Counted from the first letter of the stretch, positions 13,150 through 26,758 are shown. The stretch: DNA of 64,000 nucleotides from Taeniopygia guttata (GCF_048771995.1 NC_133032.1:28607501-28671500); one strand, 5' to 3'. Made by a program: numbers and translations. The notes: generated by a model from the letters alone, not told the origin.

Positions 13150-13240
13150 TATGGCAGAGAATTGGGACAACATGGTCCGTAATGTCTTTTCCAACACAAA
13201 CTCTTCTGGGATTCAATGATAATGCCAAATGGTGACTCAA
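13150..13240 (+). repeat. CR1 LINE 3' end fragment
   Basis: Reads GACAACATGGTCCGTAATGT then CTTTTCCAACACAAACTCTT and GATTCAATGATA, a diverged CR1 3' terminus in sense orientation. Confidence 0.6.
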
Positions 13241-13459
13241 CATTATCTTCCTTGGAAGGAGAACCTACAAAGCAATTAATAAAGACTCACAATAATTAGC
13301 TTTAAAAAACCCCCTACAATCCTCTATGTTTGTGGTTTGTTTTTTGTTTTTTGGGGTTTTTTTTTGTTTTGTTTTGGTTTGGTTGTTTTTTTTTGGTTTT
13401 TTTTACTGTAGTTAAAAAAATTGATCCTGAAGAGGTTAAGAGAAAATTTCCAGGAGCTG

Positions 13460-14577
13460 GTTCCTCTCTGCTCAGGGAAACGCTGCTGCTGGGAGAAGTC
13501 ATTGGGCACAAAAACTCTATAAGGTGAAGTAATTACCTCCACTACCAGCTTTGTTTGCCCACTGAGGACAGCAGTGGTTCCCAGCAGGGCTGTGAAAGGT
13601 GAAAAGTTCTCATAAAGTTTGGGGGTTTGGGTGTGTCCCTTTCCTACGTGCTGCAAGTCCCTGGGTATCTCAGGGGGACCCGTCCCAGTCCCACAGGGCA
13701 GGATGCTGTGGGTTTGGCCAGGTTGAGTGGGGCTGGCTGGGGTTTTTGGGAAACACGCCCTCCCACAGGCACCTCTCTTGACTTCCTCTTCCTCTGCAAC
13801 TGCAAGACAGAAATAGGAAGGAAAGACTGGGGTACGTCACAGAGCTCCTGATGCCCAGCTGCTTTTCCCAGCCAAACTTGAAAAGCTGAGACCATCCTCA
13901 TCCCAGCCCAATTACGGAACAGAGACGAGGGCTCTGTTCCTCTCTGGTCAGGGAAATGCTGCTTCTGGGAGGAGTCATTGGGCACAAAAACTCTAAAAGG
14001 CTGCTTAAAAAAAAATTCCCACACAGCCCTAAGCTTTGCCAGAGGACGGCGCCTGCATCCTCTCATCAAGTAAGGAGGCCTGGCTACACCAACGTTCCAG
14101 ACTCACAGTCTGAGAGGAGCTTCCCAACTTCTCCACACCCAAGGGCTGCCAACAGCTCCCTAATGAACTAGTTACCCCCACTCCCAGCTTTGTTTGCCCA
14201 CTGAGGACAGCGGTGGATCCCAGCAGGGCTGTGAAAGGTGAAAAGTTCTCATAAAGTTTGGGGGTTTGGGTGTGTCCCTTTCTTACGTGCTGCAAGCCCC
14301 TGGGTATCTCAGGGGGACCCGTCCCAGTCCCACAGGGCAGGATGCTGTGGGTTTGGCCAGGTTGAGTGGGGCTGGCTGGGGTTTTTGGGAAACACGCCCT
14401 CCCACAGGCACCTCTCTTGACTTCCTCTTCCTCTGCAACTGCAAGACAGAAATAGGAAGGAAAGACTGGGGTACGTCACAGAGCTCCTGAAGCCCAGCTG
14501 CTTTTCCCAGCCAAACTTGAAAAGCTGAGACCATCCTCATCCCAGCCCAAGTACACAACAGAGACAAGGGCTGGAGG
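13460..14577. repeat. Recent tandem duplication, two units
   Basis: Unit 1 is 13460-13935 and unit 2 is 13936-14577. Over 13540-13935 against 14179-14577 (offset 639) I count only about 2-3 percent differences. Unit 2 carries about 166 extra bases at 14001-14166. Matching open frames in the two units are a by-product of the duplication; no known protein is visible. Confidence 0.85.
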
Positions 14578-15799
14578 CCAGGCAAGTACAGCATCTCAAT
14601 TTTTACCCTTCTGTTCCTCCTTTCTTGGGGAGAGGCAATCAGGCAACAAAGGGGTTTTGTAGTTCTGGTGTTTCAATGACATATTTTATTATTCCTGATC
14701 TAACCTTTGGCCACTTGAGTTCAGGGAGCTTCAGGAAGCTTGGCATGGCATCCCTGCCTCAGGCAGGTCAGTCTGCAGCCTTTGCAAAGGCAGCTCACCT
14801 GGTCTGGAACAGTTTTGCCTTTGGAGGTGGCACTGAGCCTGGCAATGCAGGTGGTGATGGTGGGCAGGGTGCCAGACCTCCAAAACTCCCTTTCCTCAGC
14901 AGCCAGCAGGCTCGGGAAGCAGAGCAGAGAGCAGTGTGCTCTTCCCACGGCCTGACACATGGCACTGGGCAGGGTGGCACGGGCTGGGGCTGCCACCTTG
15001 CCATCAGCCTCCCTCTTCCCGAGGGGATCTCCGCCACCGCAGGCCGCAGGTGGCAGTGGGAAAGAGGGAAGTGGCATGGCAGCATGGCACAGGGACAGCA
15101 GGGATGGCTGCCCGGAGCGCTCAGCATGGTGTCACTGCCTGGAATGCCTGTGCACAGGGGTCCCTGCACCCCTGGGAGCCCGGGGAGCGGCTGGCACAGC
15201 GAGTGAGACCCTCGCCCGTCTCCTCCCTCTCTCTGTGTGCTGCGCACATCCAGTGCCCTGCTGGCGTGTGGCCCTGGGGAGAGCAGCTCCTCCCCAACAT
15301 CTCAGTGGCTCTTGAGTGCAGGAGGAATGTGGGGCACATGCCAGGTATCAGGGAAAGCAGCCTGGTCCCTGGCTGTGATGCTTTTTCCAATGTCACAGCT
15401 ACAATTCCCAGCCTCCCAGCAGGTGAGAAGCGGAGATGTGAACACATGCGGCGACATCGTGTCCTGTGGCCAGCACAGTCACTGCAACGGGGCTGCTGCA
15501 AGGTGTGGGAAATCTCTGAACGGTGCATTTTGCTGTCCTAGCTGTCGTAACTGTTACATCCTGCTTCACAGCGGTTTTGCACTTTTTTGGTGCTGCTCCC
15601 AGTGATCTCAGCAGGTTGGAGGGTGTGGTGTCCCCAGGGCAGCCCCTTCCTACCCGAGCAGCACCTGGACCCTGGCAGACCCAGCAGCACAAATCCCCTC
15701 CTTCCCTTCCTCCCAGGGCAGGGCAAGGCCCCCATGGGCACCCAGGGACCTTGGTGCTCAGAGCCAAGAGATGCCACAGACTAGGCAGGACATGGGAAT

Positions 15800-15945
15800 A
15801 CATATATATGTATATATATACACACATTTATTTAATTATATTTATTCTTTATCTATTAAATATATGTTTGTATATATTTATTTTTATATTTTTCCAGTGA
15901 TTTAAGTATACAAAACATATATAAAAAGACATATACACACACACT
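15800..15945. repeat. AT-rich microsatellite-like tract
   Basis: Runs of TATATA, ATATGT and TTTATT low-complexity sequence. No coding content. Confidence 0.7.
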
Positions 15946-18935
15946 GAGTGTGATATTCTACACGGACTGGGAAAGACCTGTCTGTGACCACCTGGGTGGG
16001 ATCTATCTGCATCACGCAACTGAGTGATAGAAAAATCAGTCCCAAGTCAAGTGACATCCACTCTCCCATCCTCACCATACCCCACTCCGCTCATTTCCCT
16101 TCTGTGCTTGGGGTCTGGAGTTGCCCATGTTGCAGGGGTGGGAAGGAGCAGCTCTGCTGGGTGCAATATCTGGCATCTCTGTCACATCATTATGGTCATC
16201 TGGCACTGCTTGGCAGTGTGGAGGAAGCACCCATGGACTGTGGCACTAGTGGAACCTCACTGTTACAGATGGATGGTGCAAACACCACAGGAGTCTCCCC
16301 AGGATACTGGGCATGAGTGCATATCCTCCCTTTTTGTGGGAACACAGATGCTTAGCAAAGCCCTGATGGGAACTTGTGGCTAACAGTCTTCAAGACTCAT
16401 CCCTGCTGTTGAACACTTGCTTTATTTATGGCACCAAGATCACTGCTGGCATCAACACTTCCCCTTCAGCCTTATTTATAACTCCCAGCTTGCTCCTCCA
16501 CGGAGCACAGCAGCCAGCTCCACCCCAACAGCAGCCCCCAGCATGTCCTGAGTGCCAGAGTGCCCCAGCTCTGCCCCCTGCCCACAGGCACAACAGCAAG
16601 AACAGCACCCAGCATTTAACTTATGCACCTTCCCTGAGGCCACCTTCACACCTTCTGGCTTGCAGACCCCTGGGGGGCATCTTGCCCCTAAGGCAGATGC
16701 TCCATTGCTGGAATATCCTGGTGGCTTCTGCAAAAGGCTCTTGCTGAAGAAGAGGCTTGATCCCACATGCCACCCAAGGCATGTGATGAGAAGTTCAGAG
16801 CACAAGGCCAAGAAAGACCCTGGTCCTGAGGTGCAGCTTTCTCCCCCTGATGCCACCATGCAGCCCTGGCCAGGAAGCAGAGCCTGGTGGCAATGTGTCC
16901 TGCCCTCAGCTGGGTTGCTCCATCTTGGCACCCCACTCCCCACCATGGGATGAAGGTGGTCGTAAAGTTCTGCAATTCTGCTCCTTCACACCAGGGCAGG
17001 AGGGTGGGCTATGTGCACCCCTCTGCTTGCCTGAATTTATGGGAAAGAAGGGGGGAAAGAACAACTTCACAGGCAGAGAACCTGAAGGAGACGAGACCGG
17101 GGGTTGGTGGTGACTGCAAGGCTGCGATGAGCTGAAGGGATCATCAAGGGGGTTGGAGGAAATGCTGCTGAGGCCTGTGTCGGTGCCCTGCTCATGCAGT
17201 CAGGCTGAAAAACTGCTTTGCCCTCCTCTGAAGGCTGTAAGGAGGCAGACAAAGGCAGAAGCCCCATTAGTTCTCTTTGAAAGCCCTGCACTCACCCACC
17301 CACACACCACGGCGCAATTTCGCTCCGTGGCAGAAGAGAACTGTTGAACTTCCTGTTGTTGCTCTCTCTTAGTGTCAGAATGTGCTTCACACTCTTGTGA
17401 CAAGGGCAAGAAGCCACTGTGGGGGTGAAAAAGGCATCCAAATGCAGCTCACAACACGAACCCTACTTTACAATACTTGATAGCAGCTAGCACTGGGGGT
17501 GTGTTGAGACTATTTCTGGAGTTTGGGAGCTTTTTTTAATCCAGTTTTAGGGTTGCTCTATTTTATGAGATGAGCCTATAAGCAGGAAACTGCAACCTCC
17601 AGTAAGAACGAGGAGCTCACAGAGCTCTATCCCATCACCACTGCACACTTTGGCACGGCAGCAGGAATTAAATGTTTGGAAACACTGGGCAGGTGGAAAA
17701 GGAGGAGCTCATTGAGTCCATGGGTTTAGCCCTCACAGCATGTGAGGGAACTTCTGGTTTGTAGCAGACCTGGAGCCTAATTAGGCACATTTGGGGTGTC
17801 AGTCACTGAGTTCTACAGGAAACAAAGGCAGGAGCCACTTTTCTTTCCTGCAAGCTCAAACACTGCTGGCAGAATCTGGAGGTGACAGGAATGTGTTGGG
17901 CCAGCTAAACACAGGGTGTGCGCGACACACAGACAGCGACATTGCAGCTGTGACAATAAATTATGCCCTTAAAATCTTACCATGGGGAACTCTGGTGGTG
18001 GAGAGGAACTTGCAGAGTCTCTTTGTCCAGAAGGCCTCTGGACACCCACCCACAAGGATGGTCTTGTGCAGATGTGGCAGAGTGAACTCCCAGGCCACAT
18101 CACCCCGAGGGTTTGGCTGGGTGACCTCAGCAGTGCCTCTTGTTGGCTGTGCAGCAATGTGGTGTTGGCTGTGGAGCTCTGCCAGGGGGATTGGAAACAG
18201 GGCAGGGTGGGTTTCCAGATGGCCCCAGCCATCATCAGTGATGGCAACCACCCTCAGAGTCCTGCCACATCTCAAAAGCTATAGCACAGCTGGGCACCAA
18301 ACCTCACAGTGCAAACATTACCCACTGACCTACCTAGACCTTCTCTGTGCCCTTGGGAGGAGACCAGACATCCTCTCAAGGCTGACTAGTGTCATGCTCA
18401 GCTGGGGTGGTGTCTTACAGAGGCTGTTGAGCTAAGACAGAACACACTGATGCCTCAGAAGGGGATCTGAGCAGCCCTAATGTATAACTTGCCTCAGTGT
18501 CTTTTGAGAGTTTCTCTTGTTTTCTCATTTCCACATCACTCTGAGCTGTTTATCTGGCAAATTCACAGGAAGGGGCGATGGCAGGAGCCGAGGAGTGGTT
18601 CTTGTCTTACTCAGGGCAGCTGTCAGAGCTGTTTTGAAACTGATGACCTGGTTTTCAGACACTGTGTCTAATATTGCTAAAAAGGGCAATGTCTGCTGTT
18701 CCTTTTATTTTCTTATTCCTTCTTCTTCTTTTAACAAATTCCTCTTTTCTGACTTCCCCATGTTCCATGTTGCAAGACCATTACATGGTCAGGGTTTGCT
18801 TTACTGGAGAAAGACGTGACACACGACAGTGTTAATGAATGTGATCTCAGCACAGGTTGCCCAGAGAAACTGTGGCTGCCCCATCCCTGGGGCACATCCC
18901 AGGTGGTCTCAAGAATGCTTTTTGTCCTGCAGAAA

Positions 18936-21900
18936 ATGCCTCGTGACTGCTGCCTCCAGCTGCCAGCAGTGACCTGGGTGCTGCTGCTGGTGACAACAGG
19001 TGAGCCCGACCTGCCTTCCTCCCAGCAGCTTTCACAGGCAGTGAAAGAGTGGGGGGACCCGAAATGCTGCCCAGCAGCAGCGGGAACACAGCACTGAGAA
19101 GTGTGCAAGGGCCACGTCCTTACACTTCCTGGGATCTGGAGTTAACACGAGCCAGCCCAGCTGAAGGACAGCAAGGCACTTCAGGGCCCTTCCAGGTCCC
19201 CCAGCATTGGTTTGAGAGGCAGGGCAGGTTCAGGCCAGCATGGGTGCCCAGTGTTGGGTGTCTGAACACCCCCAGCTGCCCCCCACACCAACTCTGTCCT
19301 CTTGCCTTTCCAGCCTTCGCCATGGAGTGCCCCAAGATCAAGGTGGGGACGTGCAAAGACTGCATTCAGTCTGGTCCTGGCTGCGCCTGGTGCAAGAAGC
19401 TGGTAGGTCCATGTAGCCTGTCTAGTTGTCACCCCCTAGCAGTCAGCTAATAGGCATCAAGACAGTCACCCTGCCTGCCTGGCTCTGGCTGACTTCATTG
19501 TGTTTAATGTCCTGCATGGAGGATGGGGCCAGGAGGGATCCAACAGCCATGACCTTTCTCCATCAATACCCATCAAAGGTTTTTTTTTCTCCATCAATGC
19601 CCTGGAGACCTGGTTTGGGGGCCAGGTCGTCTTGTAAGGTGCCTGTTCACCCCCTGCTCCTCTGATTTTTTTTTCCTGCTGGTGTTGTCACACACAGAAT
19701 TTCACCAAAGCCGGCGAGCCTGACGCCATCCGCTGTGACACCATTGAGCAGCTGAAGAAGAGGGGGTGCCCAGACACTGAGATTGAGTTTCCAGGCAATG
19801 AGATCAAAAGTACACAGAACAATCCTTTAAGCCACGAAACACAGCTGACTCCACAGGAGGTGCACCTGAAGCTGAGGATAGGTATGCTCTGCCTGGCATT
19901 CCCAACACCCTTCTTCTTGTGGCCTGCCAACAATGCACTTCCACTCGTCCCCAGACTCACCTGAAACACAGCCACATGTTGCAGCCTGCCTTTCCACCCC
20001 TTTTTTCCAAGGGAGAGGAGGGGTGGGTGATGGCACAAGCTGGCACAATATGGCAGCTGATCCCACTGTCCCTGTCCCTCAGGCCATCCTGCTGCGTTTG
20101 AGGTGAAGTTTCGCCGTGCCATGGGGTATCCCATTGATCTCTACTACCTCATGGACCTCTCCTACTCCATGCTGGATGACCTGGAGAACGTGAAGAAGCT
20201 GGGAGGGGAGCTGCTCAGGGCGCTGGAGAGCACCACCCCTTCTCGGCGTATTGGTGAGCCTGTCTTCAGCCTGGCACATCCGTTTGCTGCTGGGAAGAGC
20301 TGCAGGGCTGGAGGGGGATGCAGCAAGTGGACAGCAGGTGTCCTCTGCCAGGCTGAAGAGTGCGGCAGGGCAAGGAACATGGGCATGTACACTGGGGCCA
20401 GCAGATGGTCTTTGCCCTGTGCCCTGCCCCTGAAACTGTTGTCTGGCTACGCTAGGGTTTGGCTCCTTTGTGGACAAGACAGTGCTGCCATTCGTGAACA
20501 CGCACCCCGAGAAGCTGCAGAACCCCTGCCCCAATAAGGACACCAAGTGCCAGCCTCCCTTCGCCTTCAAGCACATCCTGTCGCTGACGGACAACGCCGA
20601 GCAGTTTGAGAGCGAAGTGGGGAAGCAGTTCATCTCAGGGAACCTGGACGCCCCCGAGGGCGGGCTGGATGCCATGATGCAGGCAGCAGTGTGCGGGGTG
20701 AGTCCTGCCCCTGCCCTGCTGCCAGCAACTGGGCTGCTGCCCACACACACCTTGGAGAGGGCTGCTTTCCCCCCTCTCCAGGGGGGCTCTGGAAGCTCAT
20801 CCTAAGTTCTGATCTGGCAGCAGGGCAGGTCACTCTGGAGAGTACATGACAGCATCTTACCCCAGAGTCTCCTAACCCTGATCTCCCTTTACCCACCTTC
20901 CTCGTGCCCCCTGCCCCGTGCTGTGGCTGGCACAAGACTTTGGAAAGGGCCTTGCCCACTGGTACTGTCCTGCCAACCTTGCTCAGGGACAGGGGCCACT
21001 CTCTGTGCCCCTTGCAGGACCAGATCGGCTGGCGCAACGTCACCCGCTTGCTGGTGTTTGCTACTGATGACGGCTTCCACTTTGCCGGGGATGGCAAGCT
21101 TGCAGGCATCCTGACCCCCAACGATGGCAAGTGCCACTTGGAGGACAACATGTACAAAAGGAGCAATGAGTTTGTAAGTACCTGTTCAGCATCTCCAGCA
21201 TTCCCCACCTCCCTCCCCCAGGCAGAAAAGACAATGTTATGTAAAACAGCGTGTTGCAGAGACCAAAACATCACCTTAATCACCATAAATTGTGCTGCCA
21301 CACCCAAAGTGTCTACTTTTCTGCTGGTGGGGGAGGTTGTGATGAGCGTGATATCCCTCTCCCCATCCAGGACTACCCATCTGTTGGCCAGCTGGTCCAG
21401 AAACTTGCTGAAAACAACATTCAGCCCATTTTTGCTGTCACCAGTAAGGTGGTGGATGTTTACAAGGTGAGAATATGTCAGATGTTCCAGGTGCCTCCAT
21501 CCCCTTCCCAGGAGGACAGACACAGCTGTGTGTGTCTCCTGCTGCTGTCTCCTGCTCTGCTCTCAAGTGGAAGGAAGTGCTCACCTCTTTTTTCTCCACT
21601 GGCAGAAACTCAGTGAGATGATCCCAAAGTCGGCAGTGGGAGAGCTGAACCAGGACTCCAGCAACATCATTGAACTCATCCAAGTGGCCTACAATGTAAG
21701 TGCTGGAGTTCCCATCTCTCCAATGGCATCACCTGCATTTCCAGAACCACCTCAGGCAGCTGAGATCCTGACTTGTGGTGCTCTCTGACTCTTCTTCCTG
21801 ACCTGCAACCCCATACCCTCTTGGTTTGGTCTACTCTTGGACTGATGGCACTTTCTCCACCATTTTTCCAAAGAACCTCTCCTCACGGATCATCTTGGAC

Positions 21901-24836
21901 CATTCCACCTTGCTGGACACTCTGGATGTCAAATATGACTCCAAATGCAAAAATGACAAGGACTCCGTGGATGAAGCAAGAGGCCAGTGTGACAATGTCA
22001 AGATCAATGAAGAGGTATGCTCTCCTGTACCAGGAACACCCCACAGCTTGCCCAGCTCCTGTTGCACATCCTGTGTAATGACAGGAGCCCTGGTTGCTCT
22101 CCCAGGCTTTCTGTTTATATTAATTTAATGCCAAGAATATCCAAAATGCTATAGATGTGGGACATCCTCCGTTGTTCTGGATGTGCGTGTCCTCAGCCTA
22201 GTGCCAAAACCACACTGACAGCTGGACATCTGGCCCTCCCCTGTCCTACTCTGCACTTTCTAGGTCATCTTCAAAGTGAAGGTCACAGCCAAGGCGTGCA
22301 TTCCAAAATATTCCTTCACCATCCGGCCGCTAGGCTTCACAGACACCCTCACTGTCCATGTGTCCAGCAACTGTGACTGCCACTGCAATGACAAGCCTGA
22401 CCCAACTGCTTGCAATGGGCAAGGCATCATCGAATGTGGGACCTGCAGGTATGTGCTGTCTGCCCAAAACATGATTTCAAATGCTGCAGAGCTGGGGAAT
22501 TGCTGGGAGCAGGGTGTTTGGCCAAGCCAGGGCTGGGCTCTGTAGCTTTGCACAATTTTTTTTTTGTTCAGAGAGGTGGATTTGTGCATTCCCCTTGGAA
22601 CTGTCCCCTGTATTCACACAGAGGCAGGGGGCTCAATGAGCTTACTCTTCTGTTGGTGGAGGTTATGCTGTTTCCCTAAGGGCCTCAATCCATCCATCTA
22701 TCCACCCATCCATCCCAGTATCCAATCATCCACCAATCTATCCACTAAGCAGACACAGATTTCTGTAGGACTCTCAGAATCCCATTTCTTGGCTGCAGCT
22801 CATGGTCTTTAAGTGTAATTATTGCTTCATGGCCTCTCAGTGACATGGAGAGGAAAAGACTGGGTTTCCTCAGGAAATACTCACATGTCCTTGGCAAGGG
22901 CTTGGAAATTATAAATATATCAGTAATTTCTGGGCATTTATTTAGTGTTGTGACTATGACAACATGGTGGAAAAGCAGCATTTCTGAGGTTTGCTCCCTG
23001 CTGCAGTACGGAGATAGAACCAACATGCTGTTGTTGTTATTTGGTGAGGCTGTCCCAGATTTGCTCCACTTCTGTGGAGCTCCAGGCCCTGTGCATGCCA
23101 CATGGCCACTGACCCAAGCTTGCTCCTCTCCTCTGGCGGCAGCTGCAATTCAAGATACACAGGGAAGAACTGCGAGTGCGACACCAAAGGAAAGACCAGC
23201 AAGGAGCTGGAGCACAGCTGCCGGAGGGACAACAGCTCGGTGATCTGCTCGGGGCAGGGGGACTGCGTGTGCGGGCAGTGCGTGTGCCACACCAGCGACG
23301 TGCCTGGCAAGTACATCTACGGCACCTACTGCCAGTGCGACAACAAGAACTGCGAGTTCTTCAACGGCTCCCTCTGCGGCGGCCCAGGTGATGCAGCTGG
23401 GACAGCTTTTCCACGGCTGAGAAGAATTCAGTGCCCAGGGAGATGCAGCCTTTTTGTGCCATAACCCCAGCTGGGGGGGTTTGGGGCTGCTGGGACACCA
23501 GCCTGGAGGACCTCCTTGAGGGTGGTGTGGTGAGCGCAGGGTGGGTGATGCTCTCCAAGCATGGGCAGAGGGAGGGTGGCCTGGCTGTCTGCAGGATCTG
23601 AAAGATCTTCCTCTGCAGCACGCGGGCAGTGCGACTGCGGGGCATGCAAGTGCCTGCCTGGATATGAGGGCAGCGCCTGCCAGTGCCAGCAATCGACGGA
23701 GAGCTGCCTCAATGCCCGCAGACACGTGTGCAGCCTCCGTGGGACCTGCCACTGCAACCGCTGCCAGTGCTCGGGAGGGTACCAGCCCCCCTTCTGCCAG
23801 GAATGCCCAGGCTGCCCTTCTCCCTGTGGCAGATACATGTGAGTGATGGGCACAGAGAGGGCACGGGGGCAGCAGGGATCCCCAGTATCCCTGCCTGTGC
23901 TTGGGCAGAGCCCAGCTGTAGCCAAATCCAGGTGAGAGGGCTTCTGCCCCTGCAGATGTCAGCTGTGGCTGCTTGTTTTGCAGCTCCTGTGTGGAGTGCA
24001 AGTTCTTCAACAGCGGCCCCTTTGAGAAGAACTGCTCCCAGGCCTGTCTCAACATCCAGCTGCCCACAAACTCCACAGAGGTGAGCACAAGTGATAGGAA
24101 ATGCAGGGAAAAGGATTCCCAGAACTGCTGGATGTCCTTCCATATGGTCCAGGAGGATGGCGAGGAGATATATACCATCATCGTTGATCCTGATAGAGGT
24201 ATCCCAACCCCACTCCTGCCCTGCCACAGGCAGGCTGCCAACCCTGCCATGGCAGCCTTGCTGCTTCACCAGGGGCTGCAGCCTGATGCCGTCTGTCTGT
24301 CCCACAGAGTGCCCACAGCCTCCTAACGTCCCACTGATCGTGGGCAGCACCATCGCTGGCGTGTTCCTCATTGGCATTCTGGTCCTGGTCATCTGGCGGC
24401 TCTTGATGGAGCTGCTTGACCGTCGGGAATACCGCCGGTTTGAGAAGGAGAAGTCCAAAGCCAAGTGGAATGATGTAAGAGAGCCCGTCTGTGCCAGTGG
24501 GGTGTTCTGGGGTGCTCAGATCCACTGGGGAGGGGACAGTAGGAGGGGACATCCTTTCCAGAGGCAGCCATGTAGACCTGAGCCCTCCCCACTACTCATT
24601 TTTCAGCCCAGCTGGATTTTGCCATTTAGGGGCCTAAATATCCTATGGATGAATATCCCACAGCCTAAATATCCTTCTTCCGATGTTTTCCGTACTGTTT
24701 GCATTGGGATGGGTGGGATGGGTAATGCTCTGCTGGAAAGCCCAACACATGCCTCTCTCTTCTCTCCCTCCAGGCTGATAATCCCCTCTTCAAGAGTGCC
24801 ACCACCACTGTCGTCAACCCCAAGTTTAATGAATGA
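18936..24836 (+). CDS. ITGB2: Integrin beta-2 (CD18), complete coding region, 15 coding exons
   Basis: ITGB2 is the beta subunit of leukocyte integrins (LFA-1, Mac-1 family), a type I membrane adhesion receptor. Coding exons: 18936-18999, 19314-19402, 19698-19881, 20083-20253, 20456-20697, 21018-21173, 21371-21466, 21606-21695, 21874-22014, 22264-22448, 23143-23387, 23619-23838, 23984-24198, 24308-24474, 24774-24836; all introns are GT-AG and the sum is 2328 nt (775 aa; human about 769). Visible parts: signal peptide ([10 protein letters not shown]), PSI domain starting [13 protein letters not shown], beta-I domain with MIDAS DLSYSM at about residues 137-142, Cys-rich EGF repeats (exons 11-12), tail domain, one TM segment (about 709-731) and a 46-residue cytoplasmic tail with NPLF, TTT and NPKF motifs for talin, kindlin and 14-3-3. 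The ATG follows an acceptor at 18931-18932 by three bases, so a 5' noncoding exon lies upstream; it was not located. No disruption was seen. Confidence 0.97.
22449..23142 (+). other. ITGB2 intron 10 with (ATCC)n-type microsatellite
   Basis: This is the longest intron of ITGB2. Bases about 22686-22745 hold an imperfect CATC/ATCC tetranucleotide repeat. I see nothing else of note in it. Confidence 0.7.
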
Positions 24837-25925
24837 GGCAATACCTGGCAGCACTGGGAAGCACTGTTAAATAAGGAAATGCCAAGCTAAGGAAAGCTCA
24901 AACTAAGGAAATCTTAAACTAAGGCTCCTGCCCCTTCTTCTTTATCCTCATGGTTTCATCCCTTCTTCCAAGAGGCCCCCGTCATGTCAGGTGCTGGCTG
25001 AGGGCTGCACCCATGCCCGTCTCCTGACCCACTGCTCGATGGCTGTGTTAGTGGAGCTGGTAGAGGGGAACACCACAGGAATGTGCAGTGGCTCCTGTCC
25101 CATCTCCTGATGCTAACTTTGCTTTCTGGCAGCAGTCTTGGACACTAAGCCCCAAAGCCAGCTGAGAGCACAGAACACTTCCAGCTTTGATTTTGAGCTG
25201 GGATTTCAAAACTGCCAACTCTTCTGCTGCAGCACGATTGGCCTGCAGGCTGCTCCGTGCCTTCCCCTGCTGCATTGGTCTCCACCACTATGCAATGTTT
25301 TCCAGAGAACTCACTGCTGAGCTGGACAGAAAGGGTCCAAGCAGCTGCTCTAGAGGCTGCAGTGATATGATAGGCCCTAAAGGCTTGTGAGTGCCTCTAC
25401 CTTGCGATGAAGAGCAACTGGAGAACATGCACTGGATCTTTTTCCCAAATCACCAACTGCTTCCTGACATCACTCAGATCTACCTCAGGCAAGGTTCTGC
25501 CTGGGCTTCTGCATGCTTGGTTACCTCCATCATGCCTTGAAGTCCTCTGCACAGTAAGAGCCACTGTTTGATCTATGAAACTTGATCTATGATCTATGAG
25601 CACCTGGAAAATGAAGGCTGGAGGTCAGCCATAGCTTCTTCCACCCCCAGGGCATCATCTTCTCCCTGCTTTGCAAGCATGTCAGACATGCCAGGGGCCA
25701 GCTGTGCAAAACACCTGGCAGTACCCAGAGCATCTCCAGCTCAGCACTTAACCCCATCCCCACACAGCAGCCAGTTGCTCTTACATTGTGGATCATTCCT
25801 GTGAAATGGTGGTACAATTCCTTATTTGCTTGAAGTTTGGGATTAATTTGCATAGAGTTGTATTGTGTTGCATCTTTTTTTCTCTGAAGAAGTTTATTGT
25901 GAATAAAGATTAATATATAAGGTAA
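24837..25925 (+). other. ITGB2: ITGB2 3' untranslated region
   Basis: This stretch runs from the stop codon to a canonical AATAAA at 25902-25907, preceded by a T-rich segment. It contains no convincing coding sequence. The exact cleavage site is inferred to be shortly after the hexamer. Confidence 0.7.
25902..25907 (+). terminator. ITGB2: Polyadenylation signal AATAAA for ITGB2
   Basis: The hexamer AATAAA is the first strong one downstream of the ITGB2 stop and is about 1.07 kb from it. No later plus-strand gene intervenes. Assignment is by position. Confidence 0.6.
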
Positions 25926-26424
25926 ATATATCTGTTCTGCTAAGAATTAGGTGCAAGGGCAGTGGCTAAAACGTTCATTGGAGAAACTACAGTCACACCT
26001 TGTCATTGCTGCCACTGTTTTTCATAGGTACAGTGCCTGGGAAAGATCCCAGCTAGAGAAGCAAACTATTATCTACACTATTTGCCATCTATGCCATGAA
26101 TGGTGTCCCCTTGCAAGCCCAAAACTGACTCACAGAATAGTGCAGAGCAGCTTTGTCCCTGCCCATGTGCTGGCAGCTGTACATAGACCACATCAAATAA
26201 GATTGGATGTGCCACATCAGATCAGGGGTCAATTTGGGCCATTTTACTGTTCTTAAGCAGTGATGGTGAGGGTCTAGGGCAAGGTAAGAAGAAGAAAGTG
26301 TGTCTGATAATCCTCCTAGTACTATCCCAGGTTGCAGCTATTTTTGGCTTCAGGACCCTCAAAATGTTATCTTGTTTTTGCCAAGAGCAGCAGTCTGCAG
26401 GCTGGGACACACTGGTCAGGGCAT

Positions 26425-26560
26425 AGAATCACAAGATCATTAAGGTTGGGAAAAAACTCTTAAGATGACTGGCCATCTAACCACTAACCCAGCACTGTCA
26501 GGTCCAACACTAAAACATAATCTCTAAGTGCCACATCTACACACCACATCCCTTAAGGCC
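26425..26560 (-). repeat. CR1 LINE fragment
   Basis: Antisense CR1-like segment (AGAATCACAAGATCATTAAGG, CTAACCCAGCACTGTCAGG with one base omitted variants), related to 37440-37700. Lies between the ITGB2 and KMO 3' ends. Confidence 0.65.
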
Positions 26561-26741
26561 AGACTGCCAAGGTTACACACCTGAGACCTGGAGAGGCTTT
26601 CTGGGCACTGTGCCTGATGGGGTCCTCTCAGCTGGGAAAGGGAGAAAGGCCAAATTGCTTCCAAGGGGCTGCAGGAGCTGCCAAACCACATCCCAAGAGA
26701 AACAAGATCACCCAGCCGAGCCAACAGTCCATGCCTTTGTT

Positions 26742-26747
26742 TTTATT
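26742..26747 (-). terminator. KMO: Likely KMO polyadenylation signal
   Basis: TTTATT on the plus strand reads AATAAA on the minus strand, about 260 bp after the KMO stop and just beyond the duplicated tail copy at 26759-26834. Assignment is by position. Confidence 0.5.
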
Positions 26748-26758
26748 AAAACAAGGAG

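Larger units (their letters stand above)
10259..18932. other. Spacer between SLX9 and ITGB2
   Basis: No gene recognised. It holds an LTR (10553), two CR1 pieces (11525, 11871), a CR1 3' end (13150), a G/T-rich low-complexity run (13326-13410), a tandem duplication (13460-14577) and an AT microsatellite-like run (15800-15945). The ITGB2 promoter and noncoding first exon should lie in its right part but were not resolved. Confidence 0.6.

Noticed and set aside
13599-14490. Pairs of identical short proteins in the two units
   Set aside because: They result from recent tandem duplication and show no codon or homology support.
14625-15541. Plus-strand frames of about 200 codons upstream of ITGB2
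   Set aside because: Overlapped by equally long antisense frames and no recognisable domain; GC-rich spacer.
23150-24250. Minus-strand 366-codon frame
   Set aside because: Shadow of the GC-rich ITGB2 Cys-rich exons; the plus strand is the real coding strand.
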